NCBI GenBank assembly: GCA_902762435.1
Contig: CACWOH010000004.1
Coordinates: 62,001-126,000 of the forward strand
DNA: 64,000 nucleotides
Direction: 5' to 3'
Source: an uncultured Bacteroidia bacterium
GTDB lineage: Bacteria; Bacteroidota; Bacteroidia; Bacteroidales; UBA932
Shown: positions 9,287-18,355 of the stretch, in pieces
How the letters are laid out: every line of letters starts with the position of its first letter
Position numbering within the stretch: position 1 is the first letter of the stretch
The notes under the pieces: model-generated
The model's input: the letters and a program-made list of their open reading frames with translations, nothing else
Database searches by the model: none
What the model was told of the DNA's origin: nothing
Translations under genes and position numbers: made by a program

Positions 9287-10762
9287 TTACAGGTTTGCCT
9301 GGGTGAAGACTTCGCTTTCCGCCTTGAACATCCGCCGGGCGTCACGCGGCGTCATGCCGGTGGAGGCGTTCCCCAGGTCCGGGACGTTGAACGATTTCAG
9401 GGTGTAGTTGTAGAAACGGGAGTTCTTCTGCGGCAGGACGAAGGGCTTGGTCGTGCGCCCCTCAGCATCCAGGTGGCAGAAGTACGGCTTTCCGTACTGG
9501 CCGTCGCCGCGCTTGCTCGCGAATACGAACCAGCGGCTGTTCGAGGACCAGCTGTGGTAGGAGTCGGACTTGTCGCCCTTGATCTCGTCCAGCGGACGGA
9601 TCTCCCCCGTCCTGAGGTCGGCCAGGTACAGGGTGCATTCGGTATGGAAAAGCGGGAACGTCCCGTAGTCGGCCACAGTGAACATCAGCCAGCGCCCGTC
9701 CGGCGACACCTTGGGGTGGCAGACGGAATCGTTGTTGGCGCGGCCGTTCCAGACGGTATCCACCTGTTCGGAAATCCGTCCGCTCTCCGGATCGAAGTCC
9801 GCCCGCACCAGGTCGTACTTCAGCTCGAAGATCCCTTCCGGCACCGCGACGGTGTCCGCCACGCAGTAATACACCGACCTGCCGTCGGCGGAAAAACACG
9901 GGAAGGTCTCGAACTTGTCCGCCCGGGCGATGTGGGGCAGGTTGATCATCTCATTCTTCTCGAAGTCCGCCACCGTCAGGTCCGACCCTGTGTCGTACAC
10001 CTCCATCCGCGTGCCCGCCAGGGTGTGGAAGCTGGGGATGATGATGTTGGTGGAGAACACGCCGAAGCGGCCGGACGGGTGGAGCTCGCCGTAAACGGTG
10101 GCGGAAAGCATCCCGGGGGCGTTCAGCGTCAGCTTGCGCAGTTTGCCGTCTTGATTGAGGATGGAACCGCCCTTGGGACCGCGGATGTAATACAGGGAGT
10201 AGTCCCCGCGCGACTGGCCATGGACGTGGCAGTTCATGCAGGCGTTGTCTGTCAGGGTGTGGTCACAGATGATCGTTTCCCTGAAATTCTCCACGCAGCG
10301 CTCCCGGATGGAAACCTCATTGTACATCTGGTAGGAAGGCTCGATGAGCCGGTAGGTCAGCCAGCCGTCCATCCCGTCTTCGCTCACGAAGATGGACCAC
10401 TGGTCGGTCAGCGGCTGCCCGCCCACCTCGGCCTCCGCCTTCACCGTGATCGTCTTCCCCTCCGCACCGGCCAGGAAGGCCTTCCAGGCGCCCAGGCGCC
10501 ATTCCACCTCCGCGCCCCGGATCGTGACCGTCCGGTCGCCGAGGGAGAATGTGGTCTTCGCCTTCCGGACATCCGGCATCGCGTAGCGGAAGTTCAGCGG
10601 GGCGATGTTCGCCGGGATGGTCACCTCCTTGTAGTCCGGGTAGATCACGAGCGGCCCGGCGCTTCCGTCCGGGGCGACGGCAAGGTCCCTTCCGCCGCAG
10701 CCCGGCAGCGCCAGGCAGAGCAGCCCGGCAAGGAACAGTCTGGAAATCAATGAGGTTCTCAT
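9287..10762 (-). CDS. PD40 beta-propeller lipoprotein with one c-type heme motif
   Basis: A 491-residue protein with a lipoprotein signal (LALPGC, Cys22). A beta-rich region precedes CMNCH at residues 175-179, a canonical CxxCH covalent heme site. The remaining 310 residues carry TolB/PD40 propeller blades such as FSADGRSVYYCV, VSPDGRWLMFTV and WSSNSRWFVFAS. Similar Bacteroidetes proteins are annotated only as PD40-domain or cytochrome-like. Its start follows the stop of the DUF6057-like gene by 3 bases, so the two probably work together. The heme would need a maturation system; a CcsBA gene lies at 59.4 kb. No substrate can be inferred from the sequence. Confidence 0.82.
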   Translation of the reverse strand: MRTSLISRLFLAGLLCLALPGCGGRDLAVAPDGSAGPLVIYPDYKEVTIPANIAPLNFRYAMPDVRKAKTTFSLGDRTVTIRGAEVEWRLGAWKAFLAGAEGKTITVKAEAEVGGQPLTDQWSIFVSEDGMDGWLTYRLIEPSYQMYNEVSIRERCVENFRETIICDHTLTDNACMNCHVHGQSRGDYSLYYIRGPKGGSILNQDGKLRKLTLNAPGMLSATVYGELHPSGRFGVFSTNIIIPSFHTLAGTRMEVYDTGSDLTVADFEKNEMINLPHIARADKFETFPCFSADGRSVYYCVADTVAVPEGIFELKYDLVRADFDPESGRISEQVDTVWNGRANNDSVCHPKVSPDGRWLMFTVADYGTFPLFHTECTLYLADLRTGEIRPLDEIKGDKSDSYHSWSSNSRWFVFASKRGDGQYGKPYFCHLDAEGRTTKPFVLPQKNSRFYNYTLKSFNVPDLGNASTGMTPRDARRMFKAESEVFTQANL

Positions 10763-10765
10763 GGT

Positions 10766-12175
10766 CTATTGCTGCTCGTTCATGGCTTTCAGGTAGTAGT
10801 ACCAGTAGGTGTTCTTGAAGGCGCCGGGATTCCGGCCGAAGCGGCCCATCCGGTCGACTTCCGAGGCCGGCACCCCGTAGCGGGAGAGCTGGTCCGGTGC
10901 CAGCCTGCCGTTCTGGCTGAGCCAGATCAGGATGGCCTCGTTGTACACGTGGCCCGGGATCATGTCCGCCGCATACGTTTCCATGAACCCGTCCAGATTG
11001 TAACTCATCAGGTCGTAGCAGAGCAGGTAATTCCGGGCCGGCAGGTTGCCGGGATCGACGTCCAGCAGTTCGCGGAGGACCTGGCGGGGCCGGTCCGAAT
11101 GGTGCACGAAATCCTTTTTCGCCAGGCGCGCGTGCGCCGCGGCGATCTGGGCGCGCGTGGCTTCATCCTGATTCCCGGGCATCATGCTCCGGGCCCACTT
11201 CCCGTAGAAAAGCGTCCGGGAAAGCAGGTTGAGGTATTTTTGTGCGGAGGCTTCCTCTCCCATGGTCAGGTTCACGCGGGCCAGGCGGACCAGGAAGCGC
11301 ACGCCGGTATGCTTGGGAGATGCCTGCAGCGCGGTGATGGCGCTCTGTTCCGCCACGGTCATATCGCCCAGCTGGAACCAGGCCTCCCCGGCCAGCATAT
11401 TGGTAAACAGGCTGTTGTCTATCGATACCGGGATCAGCAGGGTGTACTGGTGGTTCTGCACATAGTTGAAAAGCGCGTCGCCCAGCTTCCCCGTCATCGC
11501 ATACGCGAGGTTGTAGCAGTAACTGGACTCCACCATATGGAGGTCCTTCTTGGAGAGCCGGACAACCTTGTCCCAGTTCTCGCGGGAAATCTCGGTGTCC
11601 AGGCCGATCACCCGGTCGTACTCGACGAGGGGCACGCCCCAGGCCTTGCCGTAGTGCTTGTGGTACGGGGAGCCCAGGGCCCAGACGCCGAACGCGACCA
11701 GCAGCACGCCGGCGACCGGCCGGAGCCAGGCTTTCCGGAACTGCAGGGCCAGCAGCACCAGGGACAGGTACGCCAGCGAGGCCACGGTGTACCGGGTGAT
11801 GTAGAGGTTGCCCGTTTCCCGCAGGAAAGACCAGGCGAAAAACAGAAAGGCAATACCCAGGGACGGCCATTTACCCAGGAACTTCCGGCAGATCCGGTAC
11901 ACGACCACGCCGATTCCCGTCAGCAGCAGCGCCACGATGAGCGCGCCCACCCCGGGAAACAGGAAGAACTGCTCCAGGAAGTCGCCCGCAAAGCGGGCCA
12001 GCCAAGCGGAACCCCGGTAGGTCTGGCTGATATAGTCCGCGTCGAACGCGAACAAGTTCATCTGTTCCCGGCGGAGCAGATGATAGGGATACACAAACCA
12101 GAAAAAGCCCCACGAACCCAGGAAAGCCGCAGCCGCGAAGCAGGCGAAGTTGAACCGGCGTTTTTGTTTCTTCAT
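10766..12175 (-). CDS. DUF6057-like polytopic membrane protein with C-terminal TPR-like region
   Basis: A 469-residue protein. The start at 12175 (MKKQKRRFNFACF) is preferred over an in-frame ATG 24 bases upstream because it begins at the basic stretch before the first membrane helix. About five to six hydrophobic segments lie in residues 10-180. The C-terminal 290 residues are helical and repeat-like (LGDMTVAEQSAITALQASP, FLVRLARVNLTMGEEA), suggesting TPR-type repeats facing the periplasm. The architecture recalls the Bacteroidetes family DUF6057; that assignment is from memory. It leads the minus-strand series, immediately ahead of the heme PD40 lipoprotein. Confidence 0.68.
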   Translation of the reverse strand: MKKQKRRFNFACFAAAAFLGSWGFFWFVYPYHLLRREQMNLFAFDADYISQTYRGSAWLARFAGDFLEQFFLFPGVGALIVALLLTGIGVVVYRICRKFLGKWPSLGIAFLFFAWSFLRETGNLYITRYTVASLAYLSLVLLALQFRKAWLRPVAGVLLVAFGVWALGSPYHKHYGKAWGVPLVEYDRVIGLDTEISRENWDKVVRLSKKDLHMVESSYCYNLAYAMTGKLGDALFNYVQNHQYTLLIPVSIDNSLFTNMLAGEAWFQLGDMTVAEQSAITALQASPKHTGVRFLVRLARVNLTMGEEASAQKYLNLLSRTLFYGKWARSMMPGNQDEATRAQIAAAHARLAKKDFVHHSDRPRQVLRELLDVDPGNLPARNYLLCYDLMSYNLDGFMETYAADMIPGHVYNEAILIWLSQNGRLAPDQLSRYGVPASEVDRMGRFGRNPGAFKNTYWYYYLKAMNEQQ

Positions 12176-12233
12176 CGTTAAAGAAGCAATAATATACAAA
12201 TATGCGAAAAAAAAACGGAACGGCAGAATTTGT

Positions 12234-12241
12234 TATCTTTG
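12234..12241 (+). promoter_or_regulatory. Bacteroidetes -7 promoter element for GH115
   Basis: TATCTTTG matches the Bacteroidetes -7 consensus TAnnTTTG. It lies 23 bases before the GH115 ATG, implying a leader of about 18 bases. No convincing -33 element is visible. Confidence 0.65.
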
Positions 12242-12264
12242 TATGAACGCAATACGATTTCACG

Positions 12265-14799
12265 ATGATCTTTCAACGACTCCTTCCCTGCCTGGCGGCC
12301 CTCCTGCTTTCGCTCTTTTCCGCGGCCGCCGTCGATTTCCCCGGCATCACCGAAGCCCGCACGGCTCCCGGCCGTTTCTCCCTGATCGAAAACGGCGCGC
12401 CCGCCGCCGTGGTCACGGACCCGGCGGACCCCAAGGGCATCCTGTATGCCGCAACGAACCTGCGCGCCGACTTCGGACGCGTCTGCGGCTCGGTGGCCCC
12501 GACCGTGGGCGCGCGCGCCATCCTCGCGGGCAGCCTGGACAGTCCGATGATCCGGGACCTCGCCGGGCGCGGCATCATCGACATCAGTCCCCTGAAAGGG
12601 CAGTATGAAAGCTATCTGATCGCTACCGTCGGCAACGCCGTTCCCGGGTACGAGGACGCGCTCGTGGTCGCGGGCGCGGACATGCGCGGCACCATCTACG
12701 GCATCTACGAGATTTCCGAGCAGATCGGCGTGTCCCCCTGGTATTACTGGGCGGACGTGGCCGTGGAACACCGCGACAACCTGTCGATGGCGCCGGGGAC
12801 CTACCGCACCGACCCGCCCGCCGTGTGCTACCGCGGCATCTTCCTCAACGACGAGGCCCCCTGCCTGACCGGCTGGGTGAAGAACACCTTCGGCACCGAC
12901 TACGGTGACCATCGTTTCTACGCCCACGTGTTCGAGCTCCTGCTGCGCCTGCGGGCCAATTTCCTCTGGCCGGCGATGTGGGACTGGGCCTTCTACGCCG
13001 ACGACCCGCTGAACAGCGTCACCGCCGCCGAAATGGGCATCATCATGGGCACTTCGCACCACGAGCCGATGGCGCGCAACCACCAGGAATGGGCGCGCCG
13101 GCGCGGCTCGGACGGCCCCTGGGACTACACCGCGAACCGGAAGGTCCTGGACAAATTCTTCACCGAAGGCATGGAACGCGCCAAGGATACGGAGGACCTG
13201 ATCACCATCGGCATGCGGGGCGACGGAGACGCCGCCCTGGGTAAGGAGGGCGAAGAGGCGAAATACATCAGCCTGCTGGAAGGCATCATCAAGAACCAGC
13301 GCAACATCATCCGCAAGGTCACCAAGCGCCCCGCCGAGGAGCGCCCGCAGGTGTGGGCCCTGTACAAGGAGGTCCAGCAGTACTACGACCTGGGCCTGCG
13401 CGTGCCCGACGACGTCACGATCCTGCTGAGCGACGACAACTGGGGCGACGTGCGCAAGCTCCCCACCCCGGAGGAGCGCCGGCGCAAGGGCGGCTGGGGC
13501 ATCTATTACCACGTGGACTACGTGGGCGCCCCGCGCAACTCCAAGTGGCTGAACATCACCCCGATACAGAATATGTGGGAGCAGTTGCAGCTGACGTATG
13601 CCTACGGCGTGGACAAGCTGTGGGTGCTGAACGTCGGCGACCTCAAGCCGATGGAATATCCCATCGACCTGTTCCTCGCGATGGCCCGCCGGCCGGAATC
13701 CTTCACGGCGGAGAACCTGCTGGACCACACGCGCGCCTTCTGCGCGCAGGCCTTCGGGGAGGACCAGGCGGACGAGGCAGCCCGCATCCTCAACCTGTAC
13801 AGCAAATACAGCGGCCGCACCACGGCCGAGATGATGGACAGCCGCACCTACGACCTCGCTTCCGGGGAGTTCCGCCGCGTCTGCGACGACTTCGCCCGCC
13901 TGGAGGCCGAGGCGCTGCGGCAGTTCCTCGCGCTCGACCCCGCCCGGCGCGACACCTACCGCCAGGTCATCCTCTTCCCGGTGCAGGCCCTCGCCAACAT
14001 CTATGACATGTACTACGCCCAGGCGATGAACCGCGACCTCGCCGCCAAGGGCGACCCGGCGGCGAACCGCTGGGCGGACGAGGTGGAACGCTGCTTCGCG
14101 CGCGACGCCTTCCTGATGGAGCAGTACAACAAGGAGATGTCCGGCGGCAAATGGGACGGCATGATGACGCAGAAGCACATCGGCTACCGCAGCTGGAACG
14201 ACAATTTCCCGGCGGACCGCATGCCGGACGTGAGCCGCATCGAAGACACGGCGCCCGGCGGCTTCTCCTTCGCGGCCGACCCGCGCGGCTATACCGCCAT
14301 CGAGGCGGAGCACTTCCTGTCGGCGCAGCCCGCGGAAGGCACCGCCTGGACCGTCATCCCCGATATGGGACGCACCCTGAGCGGCGTGGCCCTGATGCCC
14401 TACACCCTCCCGGCGGAAGGCGGCGCCCTGAGCTACCGGGTGCAGCTTCCGGAAGGCGTCTCGGGCGTCAGGGTGCACGTGGTCACCAAGTCCACCCTCG
14501 CCTTCAACAACACCGGACACCGCTACGAGGTGGACCTGGACGGCGCGAAGGCCGTGCAGTTCTTCAACGAGCGCCTCAACGAGGACCCGCAGAACATCTA
14601 CTCCGTCTATTACCCGACCGTCGCCCGGCGGGTGGTGGAAACGGTCTCCGAACTGCCCGCACGGGGCGGCTGGGCCACGCTCACGCTGCGCCCGCTGGAC
14701 CCGGGCATCGTGTTCGAGAAGATCGTGGTGGATTACGGCGGCTACACGCCGCAGTTCCTCTTCGGAGAGGAGTCTGCCGCCACCCGCGGGGCGCGCTGA
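12265..14799 (+). CDS. GH115 xylan alpha-1,2-glucuronidase
   Basis: An 844-residue secreted GH115 enzyme, which removes (4-O-methyl-)glucuronic acid from internal as well as terminal xylosyl units of glucuronoxylan. Residues 1-21 are a signal peptide (LLLSLFSAAA). The family core is plain: YYWADVAVEHR, PPAVCYRGIFLNDEAP, LRLRANFLWPAMWDWAF and GIIMGTSHHEPMARN in the first 280 residues, then LLSDDNWGDVRKLP and YHVDYVGAPRNSKWLN. The C-terminal about 190 residues form the usual beta-sandwich domain. It is transcribed away from the GH67 series and heads a run with the GPH transporter and GH43. Confidence 0.95.
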   Translation: MIFQRLLPCLAALLLSLFSAAAVDFPGITEARTAPGRFSLIENGAPAAVVTDPADPKGILYAATNLRADFGRVCGSVAPTVGARAILAGSLDSPMIRDLAGRGIIDISPLKGQYESYLIATVGNAVPGYEDALVVAGADMRGTIYGIYEISEQIGVSPWYYWADVAVEHRDNLSMAPGTYRTDPPAVCYRGIFLNDEAPCLTGWVKNTFGTDYGDHRFYAHVFELLLRLRANFLWPAMWDWAFYADDPLNSVTAAEMGIIMGTSHHEPMARNHQEWARRRGSDGPWDYTANRKVLDKFFTEGMERAKDTEDLITIGMRGDGDAALGKEGEEAKYISLLEGIIKNQRNIIRKVTKRPAEERPQVWALYKEVQQYYDLGLRVPDDVTILLSDDNWGDVRKLPTPEERRRKGGWGIYYHVDYVGAPRNSKWLNITPIQNMWEQLQLTYAYGVDKLWVLNVGDLKPMEYPIDLFLAMARRPESFTAENLLDHTRAFCAQAFGEDQADEAARILNLYSKYSGRTTAEMMDSRTYDLASGEFRRVCDDFARLEAEALRQFLALDPARRDTYRQVILFPVQALANIYDMYYAQAMNRDLAAKGDPAANRWADEVERCFARDAFLMEQYNKEMSGGKWDGMMTQKHIGYRSWNDNFPADRMPDVSRIEDTAPGGFSFAADPRGYTAIEAEHFLSAQPAEGTAWTVIPDMGRTLSGVALMPYTLPAEGGALSYRVQLPEGVSGVRVHVVTKSTLAFNNTGHRYEVDLDGAKAVQFFNERLNEDPQNIYSVYYPTVARRVVETVSELPARGGWATLTLRPLDPGIVFEKIVVDYGGYTPQFLFGEESAATRGAR

Positions 14800-14823
14800 C
14801 CGATTATTATCCTTTTTTGAGCG

Positions 14824-14850
14824 AATCCGGAACGTATTGTCCCGGATTTT
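14824..14850 (+). terminator. Possible weak terminator between GH115 and the transporter
   Basis: AATCCGG (14824-14830) pairs with CCGGATT (14842-14848) around an 11-base loop and is followed by only two more T. It lies just before the transporter's -7 element, so it may reduce read-through from GH115. Confidence 0.35.
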
Positions 14851-14853
14851 GCG

Positions 14854-14861
14854 TACATTTG
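14854..14861 (+). promoter_or_regulatory. -7 promoter element for the GPH transporter
   Basis: TACATTTG matches TAnnTTTG and lies 33 bases upstream of the transporter ATG. It would let the transporter-GH43 pair be transcribed independently of GH115. Confidence 0.6.
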
Positions 14862-14894
14862 TTAGACTTGGATAATATGTCAAAACTATAACCT

Positions 14895-16343
14895 ATGGCC
14901 AACACTCCCAATGAAGCGAAAGGCTTCTACAAACTGAGCTGGATGCAGCGCATCGGCTTCGGCGCCGGCGACATGGCGCAGAACCTCATCTACCAGACCG
15001 TCAGTATCTGGCTGCTTTTCTTCTATACCAACGTGTTCGGGCTCAAGCCCGGTCCCGCCGCCCTGATGTTCCTCATCGTCCGCCTCGTGGACGTGCTCTG
15101 GGACCCCGTGGTAGGCACCATCGTGGACAAGGGCAACCCGAAATGGGGCAAATACCGCTCCTGGCTCATCTTCGGCGGCATTCCCCTCGTGGGCCTCGCC
15201 ATCCTCTGCTTCTGGAACGGCCTGTCCGGCGCGTCCGACACCGCCAAGCTCATCTACGCCTATGTGACCTACGTCGGCATGTCGATGTGCTACACCCTCG
15301 TGAACGTGCCGTACGGCGCCCTGAACGCCTCGCTCACCCGCGACACCAACGAAATCACGATCCTTACCTCCACGCGCATGTTCATGGCCAACCTCGGCGC
15401 CCTGTGCGTGAAGTCCCTGCCCATCATCATCGCCATCTTCGCCCCGAAGGTCCTCAATCCGGAGACCGGCAAGATGACCGCCGTGTACAACACCCCGGAA
15501 GCCGGAAGCGCCTGGTTCATCACCTACGCCATCTTCGCCGTCGTGGGCCTGGCCCTGCTGGTCTTCTGCTTCACGCAGTGCAAGGAGAAGGTCGTCATGG
15601 ACCAAAAGGAGTCCGCCAACGTGAAGGTCAGCGACCTGTGGATGGAGTTCGGCCGCAACAAGCCGCTCCGCATCGTGGCCTTCTTCTTCATTACCGCCTT
15701 CGCGATGATGAGCGTGAGCAACGCCGCCGACGCCTACTTCATGAGCTATAACGTCGAGGCCACCCCGCTGCTGACCACGCTCTTCATGTGGCTCGGCACC
15801 ATCCCGGCCTTCATCTTCATGCCGCTCGTGCCCGCCATCAAGCGCAAGATCGGCAAGAAGGGCATGTTCTACCTCTTCCTGGGCATCGCCATCGTGGGTA
15901 TGGCGCTGATGTACACCTTCGTGTCCATCCCGGCCACCAAGACCAACTTCGTGCTGCTTTGCATCGCCCAGTTCGTGAAGTCCACCGGCATCATCACCGC
16001 CACCGGTTACATGTGGGCCCTGGTTCCCGAGGTCATCGCCTATGGTGAATACACCTCCGGCAAGCGCATCGCCGGCATCGTGAACGCCCTCACCGGCATC
16101 TTCTTCAAGGCCGGCATGGCCCTCGGCGGCGTGGTTCCGGGGCTCGTGCTCGCCTGGGTCGGCTTCAACGCCGACGCCGCCCAGCAGACCCCGCTCGCCC
16201 TCCAGGGCATCCTCTGGCTGGTCTGCGTGATCCCGGCCATCCTGCTCCTGCTCGCCATCTTCATCATCAGCAAGTACGAACTCAGCGACGAGAAGATGGA
16301 CAAGATCAACCAGGAGATCGAAGCCCGTCACCTGTCCGAATAA
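14895..16343 (+). CDS. GPH-family (MFS) glycoside/pentoside/hexuronide symporter
   Basis: A 482-residue inner-membrane cation symporter with about 12 hydrophobic segments. The N-terminus carries the GPH signature: LSWMQRIGFGAGDMAQNLIY, then FLIVRLVDVLWDPVVGTIVDK and WGKYRSWLIFGG, a motif typical of XynB/XylT/MelB relatives. Members import xylosides, melibiose, glucuronides and similar sugars. Flanking GH115 and a cytoplasmic GH43 make xylo-oligosaccharides or glucurono-xylosides the likely substrate. The stop is 19 bases before the GH43 start, so the two form an operon. Confidence 0.92.
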   Translation: MANTPNEAKGFYKLSWMQRIGFGAGDMAQNLIYQTVSIWLLFFYTNVFGLKPGPAALMFLIVRLVDVLWDPVVGTIVDKGNPKWGKYRSWLIFGGIPLVGLAILCFWNGLSGASDTAKLIYAYVTYVGMSMCYTLVNVPYGALNASLTRDTNEITILTSTRMFMANLGALCVKSLPIIIAIFAPKVLNPETGKMTAVYNTPEAGSAWFITYAIFAVVGLALLVFCFTQCKEKVVMDQKESANVKVSDLWMEFGRNKPLRIVAFFFITAFAMMSVSNAADAYFMSYNVEATPLLTTLFMWLGTIPAFIFMPLVPAIKRKIGKKGMFYLFLGIAIVGMALMYTFVSIPATKTNFVLLCIAQFVKSTGIITATGYMWALVPEVIAYGEYTSGKRIAGIVNALTGIFFKAGMALGGVVPGLVLAWVGFNADAAQQTPLALQGILWLVCVIPAILLLLAIFIISKYELSDEKMDKINQEIEARHLSE

Positions 16344-16362
16344 CCTTAATAACCAATAAGAT

Positions 16363-17376
16363 ATGGCAAGGAAAGCTCAGAAACGCTACCTCCTCCCCGA
16401 GGACTACATGGCCGACCCGTCCGTGCACGTGTTCGACGGAAAGCTCTACATCTATCCCTCCCACGACTGGGAGTCCGCCGCACCGGACGACGACTTCGGC
16501 AGCGAGTACGACATGAAAGACTACCACGTCCTGTCCCTGGAGGGCAAGGACCCGATGACCTCCCCCGTCAAGGACCACGGCGTCGCCCTGGACATCAAGG
16601 ACGTTCCCTGGGCCCGCCGCCAGCTGTGGGACAACGACGTCGTGAAAGGCCGCGACGGCCGCTACTATATGTATTTCCCGGCCAAGGACAAGACGGACAT
16701 CTTCCGCTGCGGCGTAGCCATCTCCGACTCGCCCACCGGTCCCTTCGTCGCCCAGCCGGACCCCATCCGCGGCAGCTATTCCATCGACTACGCCGTCCTG
16801 CACGATGACGATGACGAGTACTACATGTACTTCGGCGGCATCTGGGGCGGCCAGCTCCAGCGTTACGAGGACAACCTCGCGAAGGACTGCGGCACCTCCT
16901 ACCCCGCCGACGGGGAACCGGCCATCCCGGCCCGCGTGGTGAAGCTCGGCAAGGACATGCTCCAGTTCGCCGAGGAGCCAAAACCGGTCGTCCTGCTGGA
17001 TGAGGACGGCACCCCCATCAAGGTGGAAGACAACAAGCGCCGCTTCTTCGAGGCCAGCTGGATGCACAAGCACAACGGCAAATACTACTTCAGCTATTCC
17101 ACCGGCGATACCCACCGGATCTGCTACGCCATCGGTGACAACCCGTACGGGCCGTTCACCTACAAGGGCGTCATCCTGACGCCGGTCTTCGGCTGGACCA
17201 CGCACCACTCGATCGTCAAGTACGGCCGCAGCTGGTACCTTTTCCACCACGACAGCGTTCCCTCGAACGGTATCAACCGCCTGCGCAGCCTCAAGGTCTG
17301 CAAGCTCTCCTACCGTCGCGACGGCACCATCGTGGCCATCAAGGGGCTTGACAAACCCGCTGAGCCCAGCGAATAA
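16363..17376 (+). CDS. GH43 family beta-xylosidase/arabinofuranosidase, cytoplasmic
   Basis: A 337-residue five-bladed propeller glycosidase of family GH43, which hydrolyses xylosyl or arabinosyl ends of short oligosaccharides. It has no signal peptide, so it should act on sugar imported by the preceding transporter. Acidic residues expected in the active site are visible: Asp18 in YMADPSVHVFDGKLY (base), the Asp in GSYSIDYAVLHDD (pKa modulator) and the Glu in RRFFEASWMHKHNGKYY (acid). The pattern IWGGQLQRYEDN is shared with xylosidase-like GH43 proteins of Bacteroides. Substrate preference (xylose or arabinose) cannot be decided from sequence. Confidence 0.92.
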   Translation: MARKAQKRYLLPEDYMADPSVHVFDGKLYIYPSHDWESAAPDDDFGSEYDMKDYHVLSLEGKDPMTSPVKDHGVALDIKDVPWARRQLWDNDVVKGRDGRYYMYFPAKDKTDIFRCGVAISDSPTGPFVAQPDPIRGSYSIDYAVLHDDDDEYYMYFGGIWGGQLQRYEDNLAKDCGTSYPADGEPAIPARVVKLGKDMLQFAEEPKPVVLLDEDGTPIKVEDNKRRFFEASWMHKHNGKYYFSYSTGDTHRICYAIGDNPYGPFTYKGVILTPVFGWTTHHSIVKYGRSWYLFHHDSVPSNGINRLRSLKVCKLSYRRDGTIVAIKGLDKPAEPSE

Positions 17377-17398
17377 ACAATAAATGTACTAAAACCGG

Positions 17399-17430
17399 AA
17401 CGGGGACCGCGTGATGCGATCCCCGTTTTT
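17399..17430 (+). terminator. Terminator after GH43, possibly bidirectional
   Basis: CGGGGA (17401-17406) pairs with TCCCCG (17420-17425), with an inner CGC/GCG pairing, followed by TTTTT at 17426-17430. It closes the GH115-GH43 transcription unit and faces the end of the convergent cysteine hydrolase gene. Confidence 0.8.
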
Positions 17431-17450
17431 CCTTATTCCGTCGCGATGCC

Positions 17451-18002
17451 CTAGAAGGCGGCGATCAGTTCGTCGTTGCTGTAGGCGTCGGCGCCGTAAC
17501 AGGTCTTCAGGTAGGCCAGGCCGCCCAGGTAGTCCTCCTCGGTGAAGGAGTTGGTCGCCTCCTTGGCCGCCACCACGTCGTAGCCGAGGCAGTAGGCGTC
17601 GGCGGAGGTATGGCGGCAGCACATATGGGTGTGCAGGCCGGTGATGATCACGGTCTTGACGCCCAGTTCCTTCAGGAGGATGTCCAGGTCCGTCTGGAAG
17701 AAGCCGCTGTAGCGGCGCTTGGGCACCACGTAGTCGCCGGGCTGCGGAGTCAGTTCGGGAATCACTTCGGCGCCGGGGGTGCCGACGAGGGCGTGGTCGC
17801 CCCAGATCTGGAGTTCCCGGTCGATGCCCGGCAGGTGGGCGTCGTTGCAGTAGACGACGGGAACGCCCTTCTCGCGCGCTGCGGCAAGCAGGCGGGCGGT
17901 GGCGGGAACGATGGCGCGGGCACGGTCGCAACCGATGGCGCCGGTGACGAAGTCGTTGAGCATGTCAACGACCAGGATGGCGGGATGATTCAATTTTTCC
18001 AT
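17451..18002 (-). CDS. Isochorismatase-like cysteine hydrolase (nicotinamidase-related)
   Basis: A 183-residue cytoplasmic hydrolase of the isochorismatase/nicotinamidase superfamily. The catalytic triad can be read: Asp13 in LVVDMLNDF, Lys95 in VVPKRRYSGF and Cys128 in TGLHTHMCCRHTS. The Asp-Asn-Asp-Phe opening and the GxxTxxC nucleophile block are typical. Members act on nicotinamide, ureidoacrylate, N-carbamoyl compounds and others; a His replaces the usual Asp two residues before the nucleophile, so nicotinamidase is only one possibility. It stands alone between the GH43 terminator and the exporter pair and has no obvious link to xylan use. Confidence 0.87.
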   Translation of the reverse strand: MEKLNHPAILVVDMLNDFVTGAIGCDRARAIVPATARLLAAAREKGVPVVYCNDAHLPGIDRELQIWGDHALVGTPGAEVIPELTPQPGDYVVPKRRYSGFFQTDLDILLKELGVKTVIITGLHTHMCCRHTSADAYCLGYDVVAAKEATNSFTEEDYLGGLAYLKTCYGADAYSNDELIAAF

Positions 18003-18072
18003 ATGCTTTCAATTGTTTTCTTTCGTCTTCAAACAGACCGGTGTCCTTTCCCGCAAAACGCGGGCCACGCCG

Positions 18073-18351
18073 TTATTTCCTGCGGTCGATACGCGTCCAG
18101 ACCCAGTACATAAACACGCCCCAGACCAGGAACAGCACCACATACACCCAGAAGGGCAGCCGCGCCTGATAGATGTCCCAGTTCAGGACCTTCTGGTACT
18201 CCGGGATATCGGCGTAGTAATAGGCGCCGGCGCCGAAGTCCAGCTCGGGGTCGAGCCCGATGCGGTTGACCATGATATAGACGGCTGCGGCCAGGATGGC
18301 CCCTCCCACCACGAGGAGGGCCACCCTGGCCGCGCGTCCGGATTTCGGCAT
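18073..18351 (-). CDS. Small two-helix membrane protein next to the YeiH-type exporter
   Basis: A 92-residue protein not recognised as a named family. Residues 8-28 (VALLVVGGAILAAAVYIMV) and 68-85 (FWVYVVLFLVWGVFMYWVW) are hydrophobic helices, joined by a polar loop with an aromatic patch (GAGAYYYADIPEY). The C-terminus is basic (RIDRRK). Its start is 4 bases after the exporter stop, so it is co-transcribed and may be a small subunit or regulator of that transporter. A short CCCGC/GCGGG hairpin without a T run lies 3' of it (18050-18064). Confidence 0.75.
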   Translation of the reverse strand: MPKSGRAARVALLVVGGAILAAAVYIMVNRIGLDPELDFGAGAYYYADIPEYQKVLNWDIYQARLPFWVYVVLFLVWGVFMYWVWTRIDRRK

Positions 18352-18355
18352 CCCC

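Noticed and set aside
7697-10753. A 1018-residue open frame on the plus strand
   Set aside because: It lies antisense to GH67 and the PD40 gene, both with clear domains; its translation is low-complexity Val/Gly/Arg-rich, typical of mirror frames in GC-rich DNA.
12178-14883. A 901-residue open frame on the minus strand
   Set aside because: Antisense to GH115, which has a signal peptide and full family motifs.
18050-18064. CCCGC/GCGGG hairpin downstream of the small membrane gene as a terminator
   Set aside because: Five base pairs and no T run; too weak to list as a terminator.
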